Of a DNA stretch of 64,000 bases, positions 31,949 to 44,358 are shown one piece after another. Under the pieces are notes generated by a model. It saw only the letters and a list, made by a program, of their open reading frames with translations. It ran no database searches and was not told the origin of the DNA. The stretch comes from Phyllostachys edulis (taxonomy: Eukaryota; Streptophyta; Magnoliopsida; Poales; Poaceae), in contig CM070566.1 of assembly GCA_036346405.1 (NCBI GenBank), positions 49,603,268 through 49,667,267 on the forward strand, given 5' to 3'. Position 1 is the stretch's first letter; every line of letters begins with the position of its first letter. Both the position numbers and the translations under genes were made by a program.

Positions 31949-34303
31949 CTAGACTGCCTTAAGCAGTCGCTTTGAGTCGTATGCTGATGATCCCCCAAAG
32001 ATGTGCTTGATGGTGTGCTTAGGATCTTGAAACAGCATCTCCTCATTGTCGTCCGACTGTGTGTGACCACTAGCTTGCCCTACCTCTTCGAGGGTAGGAA
32101 GTGGCCCTTTGCCGTTGTAGTAGTCCTCAAGTTTTTGTTGGAAAAGTCGGCAGTTGCGAAGGTCATGTCCTTCCTTTTTATGGAAAGGGCAGCACCTAAG
32201 CTTATCGTTCTTCCATTCGGGGCACTTACCTTTGCCTCGATCGGAGTATTGCTTGGAACTTCGTGGCTCCTTATCGTTTATGGCTAGGACCTCCTTAGAA
32301 CCATTAGCTTGAGGCTTTTGGCCCTTTGTCTTGTTCTTGGATTTTTTTTTGCCTTTTATCCTTTTTCTTGCTACCTTCACCAGCCTCTTGAGGATGCTTG
32401 TTATCTCGATCGATAATTTTGGTCCACTCGACCGATTTGTCAGAAGTCGCGTACCGATTAGCCATCTCGAACAGTTTAGCGACAGTAGCCGGAGGATTCA
32501 AAGCGATGTCCTTTGTGATTCTTCTGCTGTGGACTCCCTACTTGAAGGCTCTGATAACAGATGAGTCAGAAACCTCAGGAATTGAATTGTGAACCTGACT
32601 GAAATGCCTGATGAATTGGCATAATATCTAGTGGTTGTTCTGTCTTATCTTATGCAGGTCGTCCTCCTTCCCGAGGTGATGGTAGGTGCTCTGAAAATTG
32701 GCTAGTAGAAGGTCACAGAGGTGTTGCTACGAGTAGATCAACTCGAGTGGTTGGTTTAACAACCACGATCGAGTGGACCCTTCGAGTACAGTCGAAAGGT
32801 AATTCGCCATGACACGCTCTCCTCCTCCTGCAGCTCGGATAGCGGTTGTGTAGATCTAAAGAAACTCGATGGGATTTTGAGACCCATCAAACTTCTCTAT
32901 ATTCCCTGGTTGAAACCGCGGTGGCCAGTGAACTACTCGGAGGTCAGGCGAGAATGCTCAACATTCGGTAATCGCATCATAACGCCTTCTTTGCAAGAAA
33001 GAAGAGTTGACATCGCTAGACTATCGTATTTGACGATACCCGGCAATGGGTGAATCTGACTTATTATAAGTCTCGATCCTACGAGGGTAATACTCCTCGT
33101 ATTTTGCCTGCTGTTGCAGACCTCTAGGCGTGGTGAATGATCACCTCTCCTGGGAGCTTTTTGATCATCAGGCATTCGAGGAACCCTTTTCCGGTTTGGG
33201 GAATGATGCAACTTGTGTCGATCTCCATGCGGTGAGTTATTCAAATGACTGGAAGCTGATGGAGTCGTACTGCTACAACTTTTAGAATGATGTTGGTGGG
33301 GACGTTTGAGCTTGCTCATCGTGCTTCGTAACCTTTATGCGATCTCTTCGGCGAAGAGGTCATAGCTAGGTGCTCAGGCAAGTTCTCGAGATAGGTTCTC
33401 GAGTAGATCGTTGATATGCTGGAGTTCCTGAGCTTCTTCTGACTGGTATTGAGTGCACCTAGGCAAATTTCTCCGAGCCGCAATTCGTTTTTGTCAGATT
33501 GTTTCAGAATTGTCCATACCTGATCTTTGAGCTTGCCTCAGTGAAGTGCGATGACTTCAAGGATTTCCTACATGCTCATCAGAGTATTGACTCTGGTCAT
33601 CACCAGAAGTGTCCTTGTCATTGCCACGAGCGGTCGTAGGGTGTGAACTTCGGGAAGCATCCTTAGTCCTACCTCTAGGAGAGTTATTGCTACCTGAGGG
33701 AAGGACGAAGACCTCCCGTTGATGATCTCCACTTGCATTTGAGGCCTCCTCGCTTGAGGAGTAGTCGAATGACACCATCTGGCGACTTGGAGCAAACCCC
33801 TCTAGGAAGGGGAATTCCGGGTTATAGTCGTCTCCGTCCGTAGGTGAGCCCTGCATTGGGATGGTTGAACTCGTAGGAAGAGCGTGTTCGATCGCATCCT
33901 TGGCTGGGCCAGCCGGAGAGAGAGAACCACAAGGTGCTGATGAAGATCCGAAATTACGACTTCCAAAAGTTGCCGTGCCAGGTCAGACTGCCTGAGGTGG
34001 ACTTGAACATTCAGAGGGAGAACCCTCGTCATACTTTGAGCCTGCCTTGGGACAGTCCTTGTTGTGGTCGGATGGACCCTTGCCCTCTGAGGAAGCTGGT
34101 TCCTCATCTGGATGTATCGTTGTGGGGGATAAGGATCCCTCCTCAACTCCATCGGTGGTGTGGTCTCCTAGAGAATGATCTCTGGAGGTGACATCACCAT
34201 CGGATGATGCAATATTCAGCTCGTAGTCGAAACCGGCATCCATGTCGATATCTATATAATCGGCCAAGTTGAACCAGTTCTCCTCGTTCCACTCTCCTGC
34301 CAT
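31949..34303 (-). pseudogene. gag of element D
   Basis: ATG 34303 starts MAGEWNEENWFNLADYIDID, an acidic Ser-rich N-terminus. A retrotransposon gag core lies around 32930-32580 (KFDGSQNPIEFL, GGGERVMANYLS, EGSTRSWLLNQP, LANFQSTYHH). A basic linker follows at 32400-32310, then a knuckle-like CCPFHKKEGHDLRNC at about 32180. Stops are mostly TAG where CAG is expected. It is a normal-length region for the group but unable to give an intact protein. Confidence 0.78.
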
Positions 34304-34353
34304 GAGAGCATGAGAGTTTGGAAAAGATGAAAGAAAGCTGATGACTCGGAGAT

Positions 34354-34370
34354 CCCCACAGTCGGTGCCA
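34354..34370 (-). other. Primer binding site of element D
   Basis: The + strand CCCCACAGTCGGTGCCA is the complement of TGGCACCGACTGTGGGG, 2 bp inside the 5' LTR. It is not the Met-tRNA primer of elements A and B. TGGCGCC(G)-type sites using another tRNA are usual in Tat elements. I do not assign the tRNA. Confidence 0.7.
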
Positions 34371-34372
34371 AC

Positions 34373-35185
34373 TGTCAGTGTTTTAGAACCGAACTTACGT
34401 AAAGATCGTTTGATTCGGGGGTTCCCCTAGGCTCAAAATCACGTAGAGATGGAGACACGGAGATTTTTATACAGGTTCGGGCCTTCTCCTAGGAGAATAA
34501 CAACCCTACTCATGTGTGGATGTATTGAGTATACTGGATTACAAGATCAAGAGAAAGACTAGAGTATAGTGTCTTGAGCTCCTGATTGTGTTTCTGATTG
34601 CTTCTGAACCTCCCCGATTGTCCTGATGATTTCTCCTTTTATACAATCCTCAAGGTGTACTGTTGTGTCTCTAGTTTAAAGGCCGCCTTAGTGTTCTAGA
34701 TTGTGGATCCGTTACTCAAGGTTATTGTGGGAGTATTAATGTTCCCACGTTGCCAGGCAGTTATCACCATAACAGGGAGTTTAAATCGTGCCATTATTCT
34801 AGAGAATAATAGCATAGTTTGCTGCCTATATCTTAAATATGGAGCAGAAGATTCCCTGGTCGACTAGGCCCACATGTCTATAAGCCCTATCGACTAGGGA
34901 CTAGTCGTAGGAGACCTTACGACCAGGTGGTGGTCGTAGAAGATCTTACGACCACAGACTGATCGTAGCAGAACTTACGATCATAGGATAGTCGTAGAAG
35001 GACCTACGATTATAGGGTAGTTGTAGAAGGACTTATGACTACGAGGTGGTCGTAGAAGAACTTACGACCTCCAGCTTCTCCCTTATGACTATTAAGGGGT
35101 ATGCTCAGGAGTTATATGATGTCATTATTATCCATAATATGAATTATAGATAAATGATTAAATGAGGACTGTTATATCCTCATCA
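34373..35185 (-). repeat. 5' LTR of element D
   Basis: An 813-bp partner of 22129-22929. The - strand TATAAAAGG at 34635-34643 is the probable promoter. It contains the 29-bp dyad array at about 34900-35072. It is followed by the CCAAC duplication, where the RT frame of element A resumes. Confidence 0.9.
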
Positions 35186-35782
35186 CCAACCAGGATCCAA
35201 GAGGTTCTAGATTGGAAGCAACCCCGAACTGTTCCTGAAGTCCGAAGTTTTCTTGATTTGACGGGGTATTACCGCCGATTTATTAAAAACTTCTCCAAGA
35301 TTGCACGACCGATGACTCAGCTTCTAAAAAAGGAAAAGAAGTTTGAATGGACAGCCTCGTGTGATGAGAGTTTCCGTGAGTCAAGGAGAAGGCTCACATT
35401 AGCCCCAGTGCTCACCTTGCCAGATATACAGAAAGACTTCATTGTATATTGTGATGCATCTCGCCACAGCCTGGGATGTGTGCTAACACAAGAAGGCAAG
35501 GTAGTGGCTTATGCCTCGCGTCAATTGCGGCCGCATGAAGCTAATTATCCAACCCATGATTTGGAGTTATTAGTAGTGGTTCATGCTCTCAAAATCTGGA
35601 GGCATTATCTTATTGGCAACCGGTGTGAGATATACTCGGATCATAAAAGCCTGAAGTACTTCTTCACACAGCCAGATCTCAACCTAAGGCAACGAAGGTG
35701 GCTTGAATTGATCAAAGACTATGACTTAGGCATTCATTACCACCCCGGTAAAGCTAATGTGGTAGCTGATGCTCTAAGCTGA
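35186..35782 (+). pseudogene. RT end and RNase H of element A
   Basis: The frame continues from 22128 across element D: RIQEVLDWKQP, VRSFLDLTGYYRRFIKNFS, then the RNase H motifs FIVYCDASRHSLGCVL, ELLVVVHALKIWRHYL, IYSDHKSLKYFF and GKANVVADALS. The RNase H Asp/Glu/Asp residues are present. TGA at 35780 ends the frame where CGA or similar is expected. Confidence 0.9.
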
Positions 35783-37302
35783 AAACTTCACTACATGAAT
35801 GCATCAATCGAAGAGAATCAACCGATGCCACTTGAAGAATTTCGGAAACTCAACTTAGAGATAGTTGAAGAAGGTTATGTTGCCACCCTAGCCCTACAAC
35901 CTACTCTGGAATCACAAATCCAAGCTGCTCAACTCAAAGATCCGGCGATAGTCAAAATCAAGCAAAATCTACAAGACGACGGAAAATCAGACTTTTCCGA
36001 AGGCTTGGATGGATTAATTATGCACGGACAGCAGCTCTGCGTTCCCAATGATCAAGATACCAAGGAGTTAATCCTAAGGGAAGCTCATGATACTCCCCTC
36101 TCCATTCATCTCGGAAGAACCAAGATGTACCAGGATTTACAAAAACAATTCTGGTGGCCCGGTATGAAGAAAGACATCGCCGCACATGTTGCCCGGTGCG
36201 ACATATGCTAGCGTGTCAAAGCAGAACATCAATGACCCGCGGGAATGCTTTGACCCCTAAATATTCACAAGTGGAAATGGGATGAAATTGGCATGGATTT
36301 CATCACAGGGTTACTAAAGACCCGAAAGGGGCACGACTCCATATGGGTTATTGTGGATCGCTTAACCAAGGTGGCCCACTTCATTCTAGTTAAAACCACC
36401 TATAATGGAGCCAAGCTAGCAGAACTTTATATGGATAATATCATCTGTCTGCATGGCATGCCAAAGATTATAACCTATGACCGAGGACCTCAGTTCACTT
36501 CCTGATTTTGGGATAGTGTACATGAACTGTTGGGAACCAAGCTATTTTTTAGCACGACATTCCATCCTCAAACCAGAGGCCAGACAGAAAGGACAAATCA
36601 AATACTGGAAGACATGTTGCGAGCCTGCATGCTGTCCTATAGCACAGACTGGGAGAAATGCTTAGCATTTGCTGAGTTTTCTTATAACAATGGCTTCCAG
36701 GCCAGTCTCCATTCGAAGCACTATATGGAAGGAAGTGTAGAACACCATTGTTCTGGTCTGAAGTCGGAGAACGATAATTCTTTGGACCCACTGTCATCCA
36801 GGAAGCTTAGGAGCAGGTGGATGCAATAAGTAGACGCTTAAAGGAAGCATAGTCATGACAAAGGAGCTACACTGATCACTGTCGCCGTGAGCTGAGCTTT
36901 AAAGTAGGCGATTTTGTCAATCTCAAGGTCTCACCCATGCGAAGTATCTACCGTTTTCAAGTTCATGGGAAACCGGCACCAAGATATATCGGTCCCTACT
37001 GAATTCTTGCAAGGAGAGGTGAGGTAGCCTATCAGCTAGAACCACCACCTCAACTTTCAGACGTACATGATGTCTTCCACATATCTCAACTCAAGAAGTG
37101 TCTTCGGACTCCTACCGACTCTATTCCTTTGGAAGGCCTAGATATCCAACCAAACCTATCTTACCAAGAGCAACCAATTCGAGTTTTAGAAGAAGCCACG
37201 CGCCATACGCAAAGCCTTGCCATCAAGATGTTGAAAGTCCAGTGGAGTAACCACACCGAAGATGAAGCTACATGGGAACAAGAAGACCGCCTTAGAGCTT
37301 AA
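35783..37302 (+). pseudogene. Integrase and chromodomain-like tail of element A
   Basis: The region contains HLGRTKMYQDLQKQFWWPGM, VARCDIC (zinc-binding part), WDEIGMDFITGLLKTRKGHD and a VDRLTKVAHF core. Also ITYDRGPQFTS, TFHPQTRGQTERTNQILED, DVHDVFHISQL-like (DVFHISQLKKC) and, at 37170-37300, a chromodomain-like VQWSNHTEDEATWEQED. This identifies a chromovirus of the Tekay/Del type. TAG/TGA stops at about 36209, 36231 and 36503 and frame disruptions after 36790 inactivate it. Confidence 0.88.
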
Positions 37303-37351
37303 TTTCCCTTATTCTTCTCCGAGCCTACCAAATCTCGGGGACAAGATTCTT

Positions 37352-37369
37352 TGTTAGGGGTGGTAGGTC
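37352..37369 (+). other. Polypurine tract of element A
   Basis: TTGTTAGGGGTGGTAGGTC directly precedes the 3' LTR start TGTAACATCC, as in other chromoviruses with a GGGGTGGTAG-type tract. Confidence 0.7.
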
Positions 37370-40300
37370 TGTAACATCCTAAAATCCTAATCTTGGGATT
37401 AAGTAACATAAATGCATTAGGAAAATTTTCCTTTGAACATTTGCATATGGGTTTTGCCTATTGAAAATCTGCTGTTGGTTTTTAAAAATAAAACTTGAAC
37501 AACATTAGGTGCTAAAAAGGAAATAGATAAAAAAAAGTCAAATTTTCTAAGTGAGAGAATGGTTTCGGGCTATTTATCCCAGGAACTATTCAACAAAATT
37601 TCTATATGAAATTTTGTTTAGAAAAATAATTATAACCTCTTAGGAACAACACCTTGTTTGAATTTTGTACAAATTCATGGAAGGGCTTAACCTCTCAAAA
37701 TTTTACTGTAGAAACTAATTAAGCCTAGTAGTCTATAAAAAATTCATTAAATTTGCACTTTGTTTGGTTAGTGAATTAAATCCGCAAAGAAATCAGCTGT
37801 TAATTCAAAAATCAAAAGCTCGCACTATTCCTCAAGCTCGAGTCCAAACAGCCTGGTCGAACCAAAACATCTCCATAAGTGGATCGGACCTGGTGATTCT
37901 AAGCCGTTGGATTTGAAATTGATCGTACAGATTGAGTGAAACTTTCGGACCATCCGAACAGCTCATTTCATTTGGGCCGTTCGTTTTCGATCGGACCGCT
38001 AAGATTACATCAACTCATACTGTTTTGCTGTCTCACTGACTGGTGGGCCCGGTGCTCAGGACTCATCATCCACCTCATGCTCAGCTGTGCTAGCGTACGC
38101 CCACACACGAGAGCTCCACCGCGCCCATGGTTCCTTCTCGCCGCCAGCGGTTTTGCTGCCCCTCAACCACCCGCGTCTCTTCGCCGTTCAATGCTGCGCC
38201 CATACCTGCCCGCCCCAACCTTTCTCTGCCCGTACAACGCTGAGAGATCTGTCCCTGTTGACCACCACTACCCGAGCTCTACCTCACTCTACTCCGCCAT
38301 ATCGTCTATAAAAAGCCACCCCCGAGCTTCGCATTATCCTATCCAACTCTGTGCACTCACTCACTCCACCTCTCTTTCACTCATTCGAGCTCTAGAGCTC
38401 GGATAGCAAAAACCCTAAAATGGCCGTGCGCCACCGCCTCGATTGACGGCCAACCGAACGGTTCCTAGTTGATCCTATCGCATCATCTCTTATCTTAGTG
38501 CACAAGCCTTCTTTCCTCTCACTCAATTCGGTCTTTGATTCACAGGATCACCCGAATTGACTCGTCTTTCTCGTCTCCGACCACCACTATCGCTTCGAGC
38601 TTGCCAGCGATTCACTGTGTCTCAAGCCAATTCATCGTACCTGAAGCATCACCAGGACTCACTGAAGCTTCTCCAACCATTGGACTTCGCTCTCCTTCAC
38701 CTGGGTTTCTTCTCCGCGTACGACCGACATCACCGCCGCAACTTACCGTTGACAGCCCAGTTCCGACCACCTCAGCCCCTCCACATCTTTCCGGTATGAC
38801 CTTGGTAGTCCGTAGAAGCTCATGCGTGCATTAGATTGCCACGAGCATAGATCTTTTGCTTTGTCACCCATTGCCATACTTGCTCCTCCACTTGTCGTCG
38901 GCACGCCACCGTGTTTAGCCACCCCAGGCCATGCCGTCGGTGCCGGCAGGTGCGCATTAGGGTGTAGATCCTGTTTTGAGCACTCATTGGCCTCACCGAG
39001 CCTTACATCGCGTGTGCCTAATCATCAGTGTGCTTAATCGCATCAATAGGGTTAACGAATCGTTTAACTATTTAGTTAATCCTAATGAGTCATTGACATG
39101 CGGGACCGAGCCGTTAAGTTAACTCAAATCGTTAACTCCGTTTGAGACTATGACATGCGGGCCTCATAGCTTAAGTGCACAGTAAAATCCTTGTGGACTC
39201 GTGCACCCTCTACGTATAGACCACCGGTCTACGCACTGCACTCGTGGACCTAGCCACTGACAGTGGGCCCCACCTGTGAGTAAAATCGGAAATCCAATGG
39301 AAAATAAAAATTACGCGTTTAGTTATAACCAGAATATGATTTCCTTTCAGGAAGATGTAAACTCCGTTATAACAGACGCGAAAATACGTTTTTGCCGTTA
39401 GAAAACATTTTTTTTATTTAAACAGGATTTTTCAAACCGATTGGAGTAAAAGCTTACTAACTTTTGCTACACAACTCCAAATCAAGTGAACTTTGTCTCT
39501 AAATTTGTCTAACATCATAATCTACCTGAATATGTAAAAGTATTTATTTTTGGCTACTGTTTATTTTGGTTCGTTGCTATTTAACTCTTTCTCTACTCTT
39601 TTTGGACGTCGTTTATTCAGGTTATTCTTGTGACGATCAAACGACTATATCTCCAGAACACCAAGAGAAAGGCAAGCACCTCCTTTGATCATGTTGATCC
39701 CAGTATTTTACTTATTGTACTTTGTTTCGCAAATCCTATTATGCATGCATGTATTTCTTGTATAAAAATGCTATTGTTGGAAAAATGGTAGTGTAAATCC
39801 TACTTGCTGCATATGTCTCCCTGGATTATTGATCTCTTACTGTTGTAACCTTTAGATTATGGGTTACACATTAAGTAAAGTCATTTGGGAATTTTTGAGT
39901 ACGAATGCCGTATAAAATTGCAACTAGAGCGATAGAAATTTTGAAAATTGATTAAAGGACAATATATTATTTTGTGAGTTTGGGATTATTTTGAAAAATG
40001 TCCAGAGGAGTTACCTCTATTATTTTATCTGAAAATGACATGAAAACTTTAGTCTTTAGACTCGAGCGAGTTATATTGTATTCTGGAAGAGTGAGGATTG
40101 AAACTCATTATTAGATAGGGTGGACTTCTCGCCCATGGTCGATTAAGGACTAAAGCCAGCAAATTTAGGACTAAGACCTAATCGTACAACCATATGTGCT
40201 ATTATGGGATGGTCGTAGATAACTAAGTTATCGAAATCTTAGCCTTGCATGACAGTAGGTAGAAGTAGTGTCCGCATTGCTGAAGGATCGGCATGCCGAC

Positions 40301-41553
40301 ACGACTGTAGATGCCTCACTTTGATGGGTTTCTATCCGGGCGAAGTGAGGGACTCACTCAACGGGTTTCTATCTGGGTGAGTGAGGCTCTTCATTCGATG
40401 TGTTACCTTGTTACTATCAGTGTTACTATTATTATTATCTCGACGGATGAGGATAAAGATTCATAGGGCTAATGCAGGGTTAGGACTAGATAATGTAAAT
40501 GTTGCATCGCAAACTCTAGGTTGCTTACCTTCGGCAATGAGCAGCGATATAGAGATATTCTGGGCAACTGGAATACTGCGTACTATGGGTAAAGTTGTAC
40601 ACCTCTGCAGAGTGATAAACTATTCAAATAGCCGCACTCGCGGTCGTAAGCAGGCTTAGTGTGGCTAGTATGGCGGTAGCTTTTGTTTTCCAAACTGTTT
40701 TATCACAAAATATTGGGGTAATGACATGGGGTTTTCATTTGTTGAGTTAACTGCCATTTCTATGGCTTTGTTGCTATGTCTATAGCGGATTGTCATTTCT
40801 ATGACTGATTTGCTATTTCTATAGTAGGACTGCCATTACTATGGTTGAGCATGAACTTGTTAGTGCCATTTCTATGGCAAAACCTGATTATATTTTCTGC
40901 TTACAACCGAGTAGGGTTGTGAGTGTTTGTTGTTACTTGTTCAGTTACTTTATTTACTGTCCTGTACTTACTTTTTCTTAAACTGCTCTTTCAAATTATC
41001 GTTGCAAAGTATTACTTATAATTATTGCAAATAAACTTGGCTTTGAGCAAAAGAACTTGTAGATTAGAGCCATAATTTTGATAGCCTTGCATTTACTATG
41101 ATTTTGTGATATACTACAAGTCTTGCTGAGTACACAAGTACTTAATCTTGCTGTTGTTGTTGGTTTAGAATTTGCAGATGAGCCGACTCCTGACGACGAG
41201 TTCTTTACACCTGGCACCGAGGGATTCGATGATGGGTCTACTTAGGCCTTGCTTCCTTGTTGGTTGTCTGAGGGATCAGATGGACATGCTGCTAGTCTTT
41301 TGCTACTACTACCACTGTGTTTTTCCGCTGCGACTTTACTTGCTTTGATGATTGCTTTTATTTGGCCGGTCAGCCGTGGTTTGTAATAACTGTTGTAATA
41401 ACTTAAGTAGTTTGTCCCTTTTGCTTTACTTTAGATTATGAATGTATGAATGTGATGCCAAATGTTGTGAATGTGTGTGCTAGCCTTTATTTCTGGGACT
41501 AGCACTGTATACACATAAGATTTTTTGGGTATTCCACGCCCGAGGGTCTGACA
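37370..41553 (+). repeat. 3' LTR of element A (4.2 kb)
   Basis: It begins TGTAACATCC after the polypurine tract and ends GGGTCTGACA. It matches the damaged 5' LTR (5129-5615, 10062-11100) and the fragment at 905-1484. It is a long LTR of 4184 bp, AT-rich at both ends with a GC-rich centre. Short open frames in it are not genes. Confidence 0.9.
38307..38315 (+). promoter_or_regulatory. TATA box of the element A LTR
   Basis: TATAAAAAG follows CCATATCGTC and precedes a pyrimidine-rich stretch and, about 100 bp on, AAAACCCTAAAATGG. It is the probable promoter of the LTR. In the 5' LTR this part has been deleted, so element A has lost its own promoter. Confidence 0.65.
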
Positions 41554-42100
41554 AATTTAAAATAGAATTTAAATAATTTAAAATATTGGGATTTAAATAT
41601 GATCAAAGATATACTACAAGTCTTGCTGAGTACACAAGTACTCAATCTTACTGTTGTTGTTGGTTTAGAATTTGCAGATGAGCCGACTCCTGACGACGAG
41701 TTCTTTACACCTGGCACCGAGGGATTCGGTGACGGGTCTACTTAGGCCTTGCTTCCTTGTCAGTTGTTTGAGCGATCAGATGGGCATGCCGCTGGTCTTT
41801 TTCTATTACTACCACTATGTTTTTCCGTTGCGACTTTACTTGCTTTGGTGATTGCTTTTATTTGGCCGGTCGGCCGTGGTTTGTAATAACTGTTGTAGTT
41901 TGTCCCTTTTGCTTTACTTTAGAGTATGAATGTATGAATGTGATGCCAAATATTGTGCATGTGTGTGCTAGCCTTTATTCCTGGGACTAACACTGTATAC
42001 ACATAAGATTTTTCGGGTATTCCATGTCTGAGGGTCTAACAAATTTAAAATGGAATTTAAATAATTTAAAATATTGGGATTTAAATATGATCAAAGGTAT
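41108..42100. repeat. 500-bp tandem duplication across the end of element A
   Basis: 41108-41607 and 41608-42100 are direct copies offset by 500 bp. Each holds the last ~440 bp of the A LTR (ending 41553 and 42041) plus ~55 bp of flanking sequence (AATTTAAAATAGAATTTAAA...). A 12-bp gap is present in the second copy. The duplication happened after element A inserted. Confidence 0.88.
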
Positions 42101-44358
42101 AACTTGTCTTGCTTGATTATTCGATGTTCTCAAATGGTGTCGAAATCCGGTTGTCCGAAGTCGTCAAAATTTATACGCGTAAATGATCCAAATTCAAATA
42201 ACATTCAAATAAAATCCAAATAAAATCAAAAAATTATAAAATAAATATTGGAAGGAAGATATCTACTTTATATGAAGTTAGGTAGTTGAATCGAAGGAAT
42301 CGGAGTTCGTATGAGGGAGAACGAATTTCCGGAAGATTGAAAATCACATGAAATAATGAATTCCGAATTTAAATTATTCACTGGAAAAAATTCATTCGGC
42401 TGGACTAACTTCAAAACTGGAGCAATGAATTGAGGGACTGACAACAATGGTCCACATGATAGTGAGAGAATGATGAAGATAGCATCAATGAAAAGTGGGG
42501 CCATGATGGCATAGACACAAGTGTTCAATTCATGACTATGAAAATAACAGGGAAGGCCTTTATGGCCATGGCGATGGCGACAAAAGCACAACATAGAACG
42601 CGTTGAGGCAAACTCAATGGTGTAGACGGCTCGGCTAGATGACCTTCGATGGCGACGCAGTTCGACGGAGAAGACCTTCGGTGGGCGGCAGGCGGACGTC
42701 GGCGTTTCGGGCAAATGGAGAGGAGTTAGCAGGTGAGATTTGTGGTGAAACAAAGAGGGAACCGCGGGGAATGCAATGCTCACCTTGGTGGTGGTGGAAC
42801 GCATATGGTCGGCCGGCGGCGACGACGCGCAAAAAGGACCAAATAAAAGACAGGAATTAAATAAAATCTAAAAATTATAACATAAATACTGGAAATTAGT
42901 GCATGAATTTAGGAGATGGAATCAACGGATTTGGAGTTTGCATGTGAGAGAATGAATTTTGGAATGAATAAAATGGACATGTACAAAGTGCAAAGCACTA
43001 GACTAGATAATGAGTACTATTCATCATCTTCTCTAGTCGAACAGAAAGCATGGAGGAAAAAAAAAAGAAATAGCGGCGCTGGCCAGAGGAAGGGATGGCA
43101 ACAACCAGGAACAGGGAAAATTGTTTGCTTACCCCGAGACATGGCCGTAGGAGGTGGCGGCGTGGTCAGGGACAACCGGCGGTGGCGACGGCGGCCTCAC
43201 ATGCGCACGGTGGTGGTGGCCATGGAGGAAGGTGGTGCTCCGGCGAGGTTCTAGCGAAGTGGGAGGAAGCACCATGTAGAGCACAAGGTCGCAATGCTGG
43301 TGGTGGAGATGGTGGTGGCGGAGCTCCATTGACAGTGGCGCCAACGTCGATGAGAGTGCTTCGGTCGGTTGGAACAAAACTTGGAATGTGGACGGTAGAA
43401 GGCGAATGGGGGAGGGAGAATCAGGGAATGAGATCAGGATGGAGAAGGGGAACCTGGTGCTCCCTTTTATAGGGCTGGAGAGGAACCGAGGAGGGAGAAC
43501 GACGCACGGTGGTCGCGGCTGGACATGGCGCGTCTCTGTAAATTGAGTGCGTTGATGAAGGGAGGAATGGTTGGGAATGGGGGAGGTGTGATGAGAGGAA
43601 TTGATTGCCACAAATTTCGTGAAGAATGGTGGAGGGAATCACGGGTTTGGGAAGCTTTTGTTTTGGCATCAATGGAGGTCGGCCGGCTCTGGACAATGAA
43701 GACAGGAAAAACGATTCGTAGCAAGAAGAAAGGAGGAGGGAGAAAGCAATAAAGAAAAGGAATGAAAGAAGGGATACAATCAATTGAAAAGAAATAAAGT
43801 GTTGGCAATGCATTGGGAAGATTTGTGACATTAAGTGAGCAGCCCGCTGGAGCAAATTTTGGGATGGGTGACCCACTTTGGAATTCAAATTTTTCTTTTT
43901 TCAATTTTCTTATTTCAAAATAAAATTAAGCAATAATTCAAATAGATTTTTAGAACATAGTAAATAAAGTCCAAAAATTCTAGAAAAATTTTATAAAATT
44001 CATAGAATTGTTTTGAACTTAGATAAAATATTTCCACCTTATAAATAGAAATCAATTTTGTAAATAATTGATTTTGGTTTTAAAATAATTAGGAAAAGCT
44101 TTTAAAATCCCGAGAAAATTCTAGAAATTAATTAAAATTTTATTTTTCACTTTAAACCCAATAAAATTCGAAAAAACTCAATAAATTTTCTTTTTGATTT
44201 TAAAAGCCAAGAAATTAAATAATTGACTTTTTCTTTTAACAAAGAAAAGTCTTTTTAAATTACGTGAAAATCAAGAAAGAACTTTGACAGCCAAAAAATT
44301 AAAAAAAATAATAACTATATTAATTTTTATTTTGGTAACAGAAGTTTGGGAAGTTACA
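41554..44358 (-). mobile_element. Partial family E LTR, - strand
   Basis: The right end GGGAAGTTACA gives TGTAACTTCCCAAACTTCTG on the - strand, similar to the start of the solo LTR at 5616 (TGTAACAACCCAAAGATCTG). Near 42100-42200 the complement of 7540-7640 is recognisable (ATACGCGTAAA, TCCGAAGTCGTC). It covers only the first ~2.3 kb of the family E LTR, and element A inserted into it. A - strand TATAAAAGG lies at 43463-43471 within the GC-rich section. Open frames such as those at 42639 and 43095 are composition artefacts. Confidence 0.75.

Larger units (their letters stand above)
22129..35185 (-). mobile_element. Complete Tat-lineage Ty3/gypsy retrotransposon D
   Basis: A 13,057-bp element with LTRs at 22129-22929 and 34373-35185 and CCAAC duplications at 22124-22128 and 35186-35190. 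On the - strand the order is LTR, primer site, gag, protease, RT, RNase H, a second RNase H, integrase, non-coding/antisense region, polypurine tract, LTR. The extra RNase H and an antisense gene between integrase and the 3' LTR are hallmarks of the Tat lineage (Grande/Ogre/Retand group). The coding frames hold many stops. A partial CACTA element sits within 25316-27063. Confidence 0.92.

Noticed and set aside
42639..43888. Open frames up to 178 codons in the family E LTR remnant
   Set aside because: Gly/Arg-rich or Ser/Pro-rich shadows of LTR sequence, including its promoter region. No recognisable protein.
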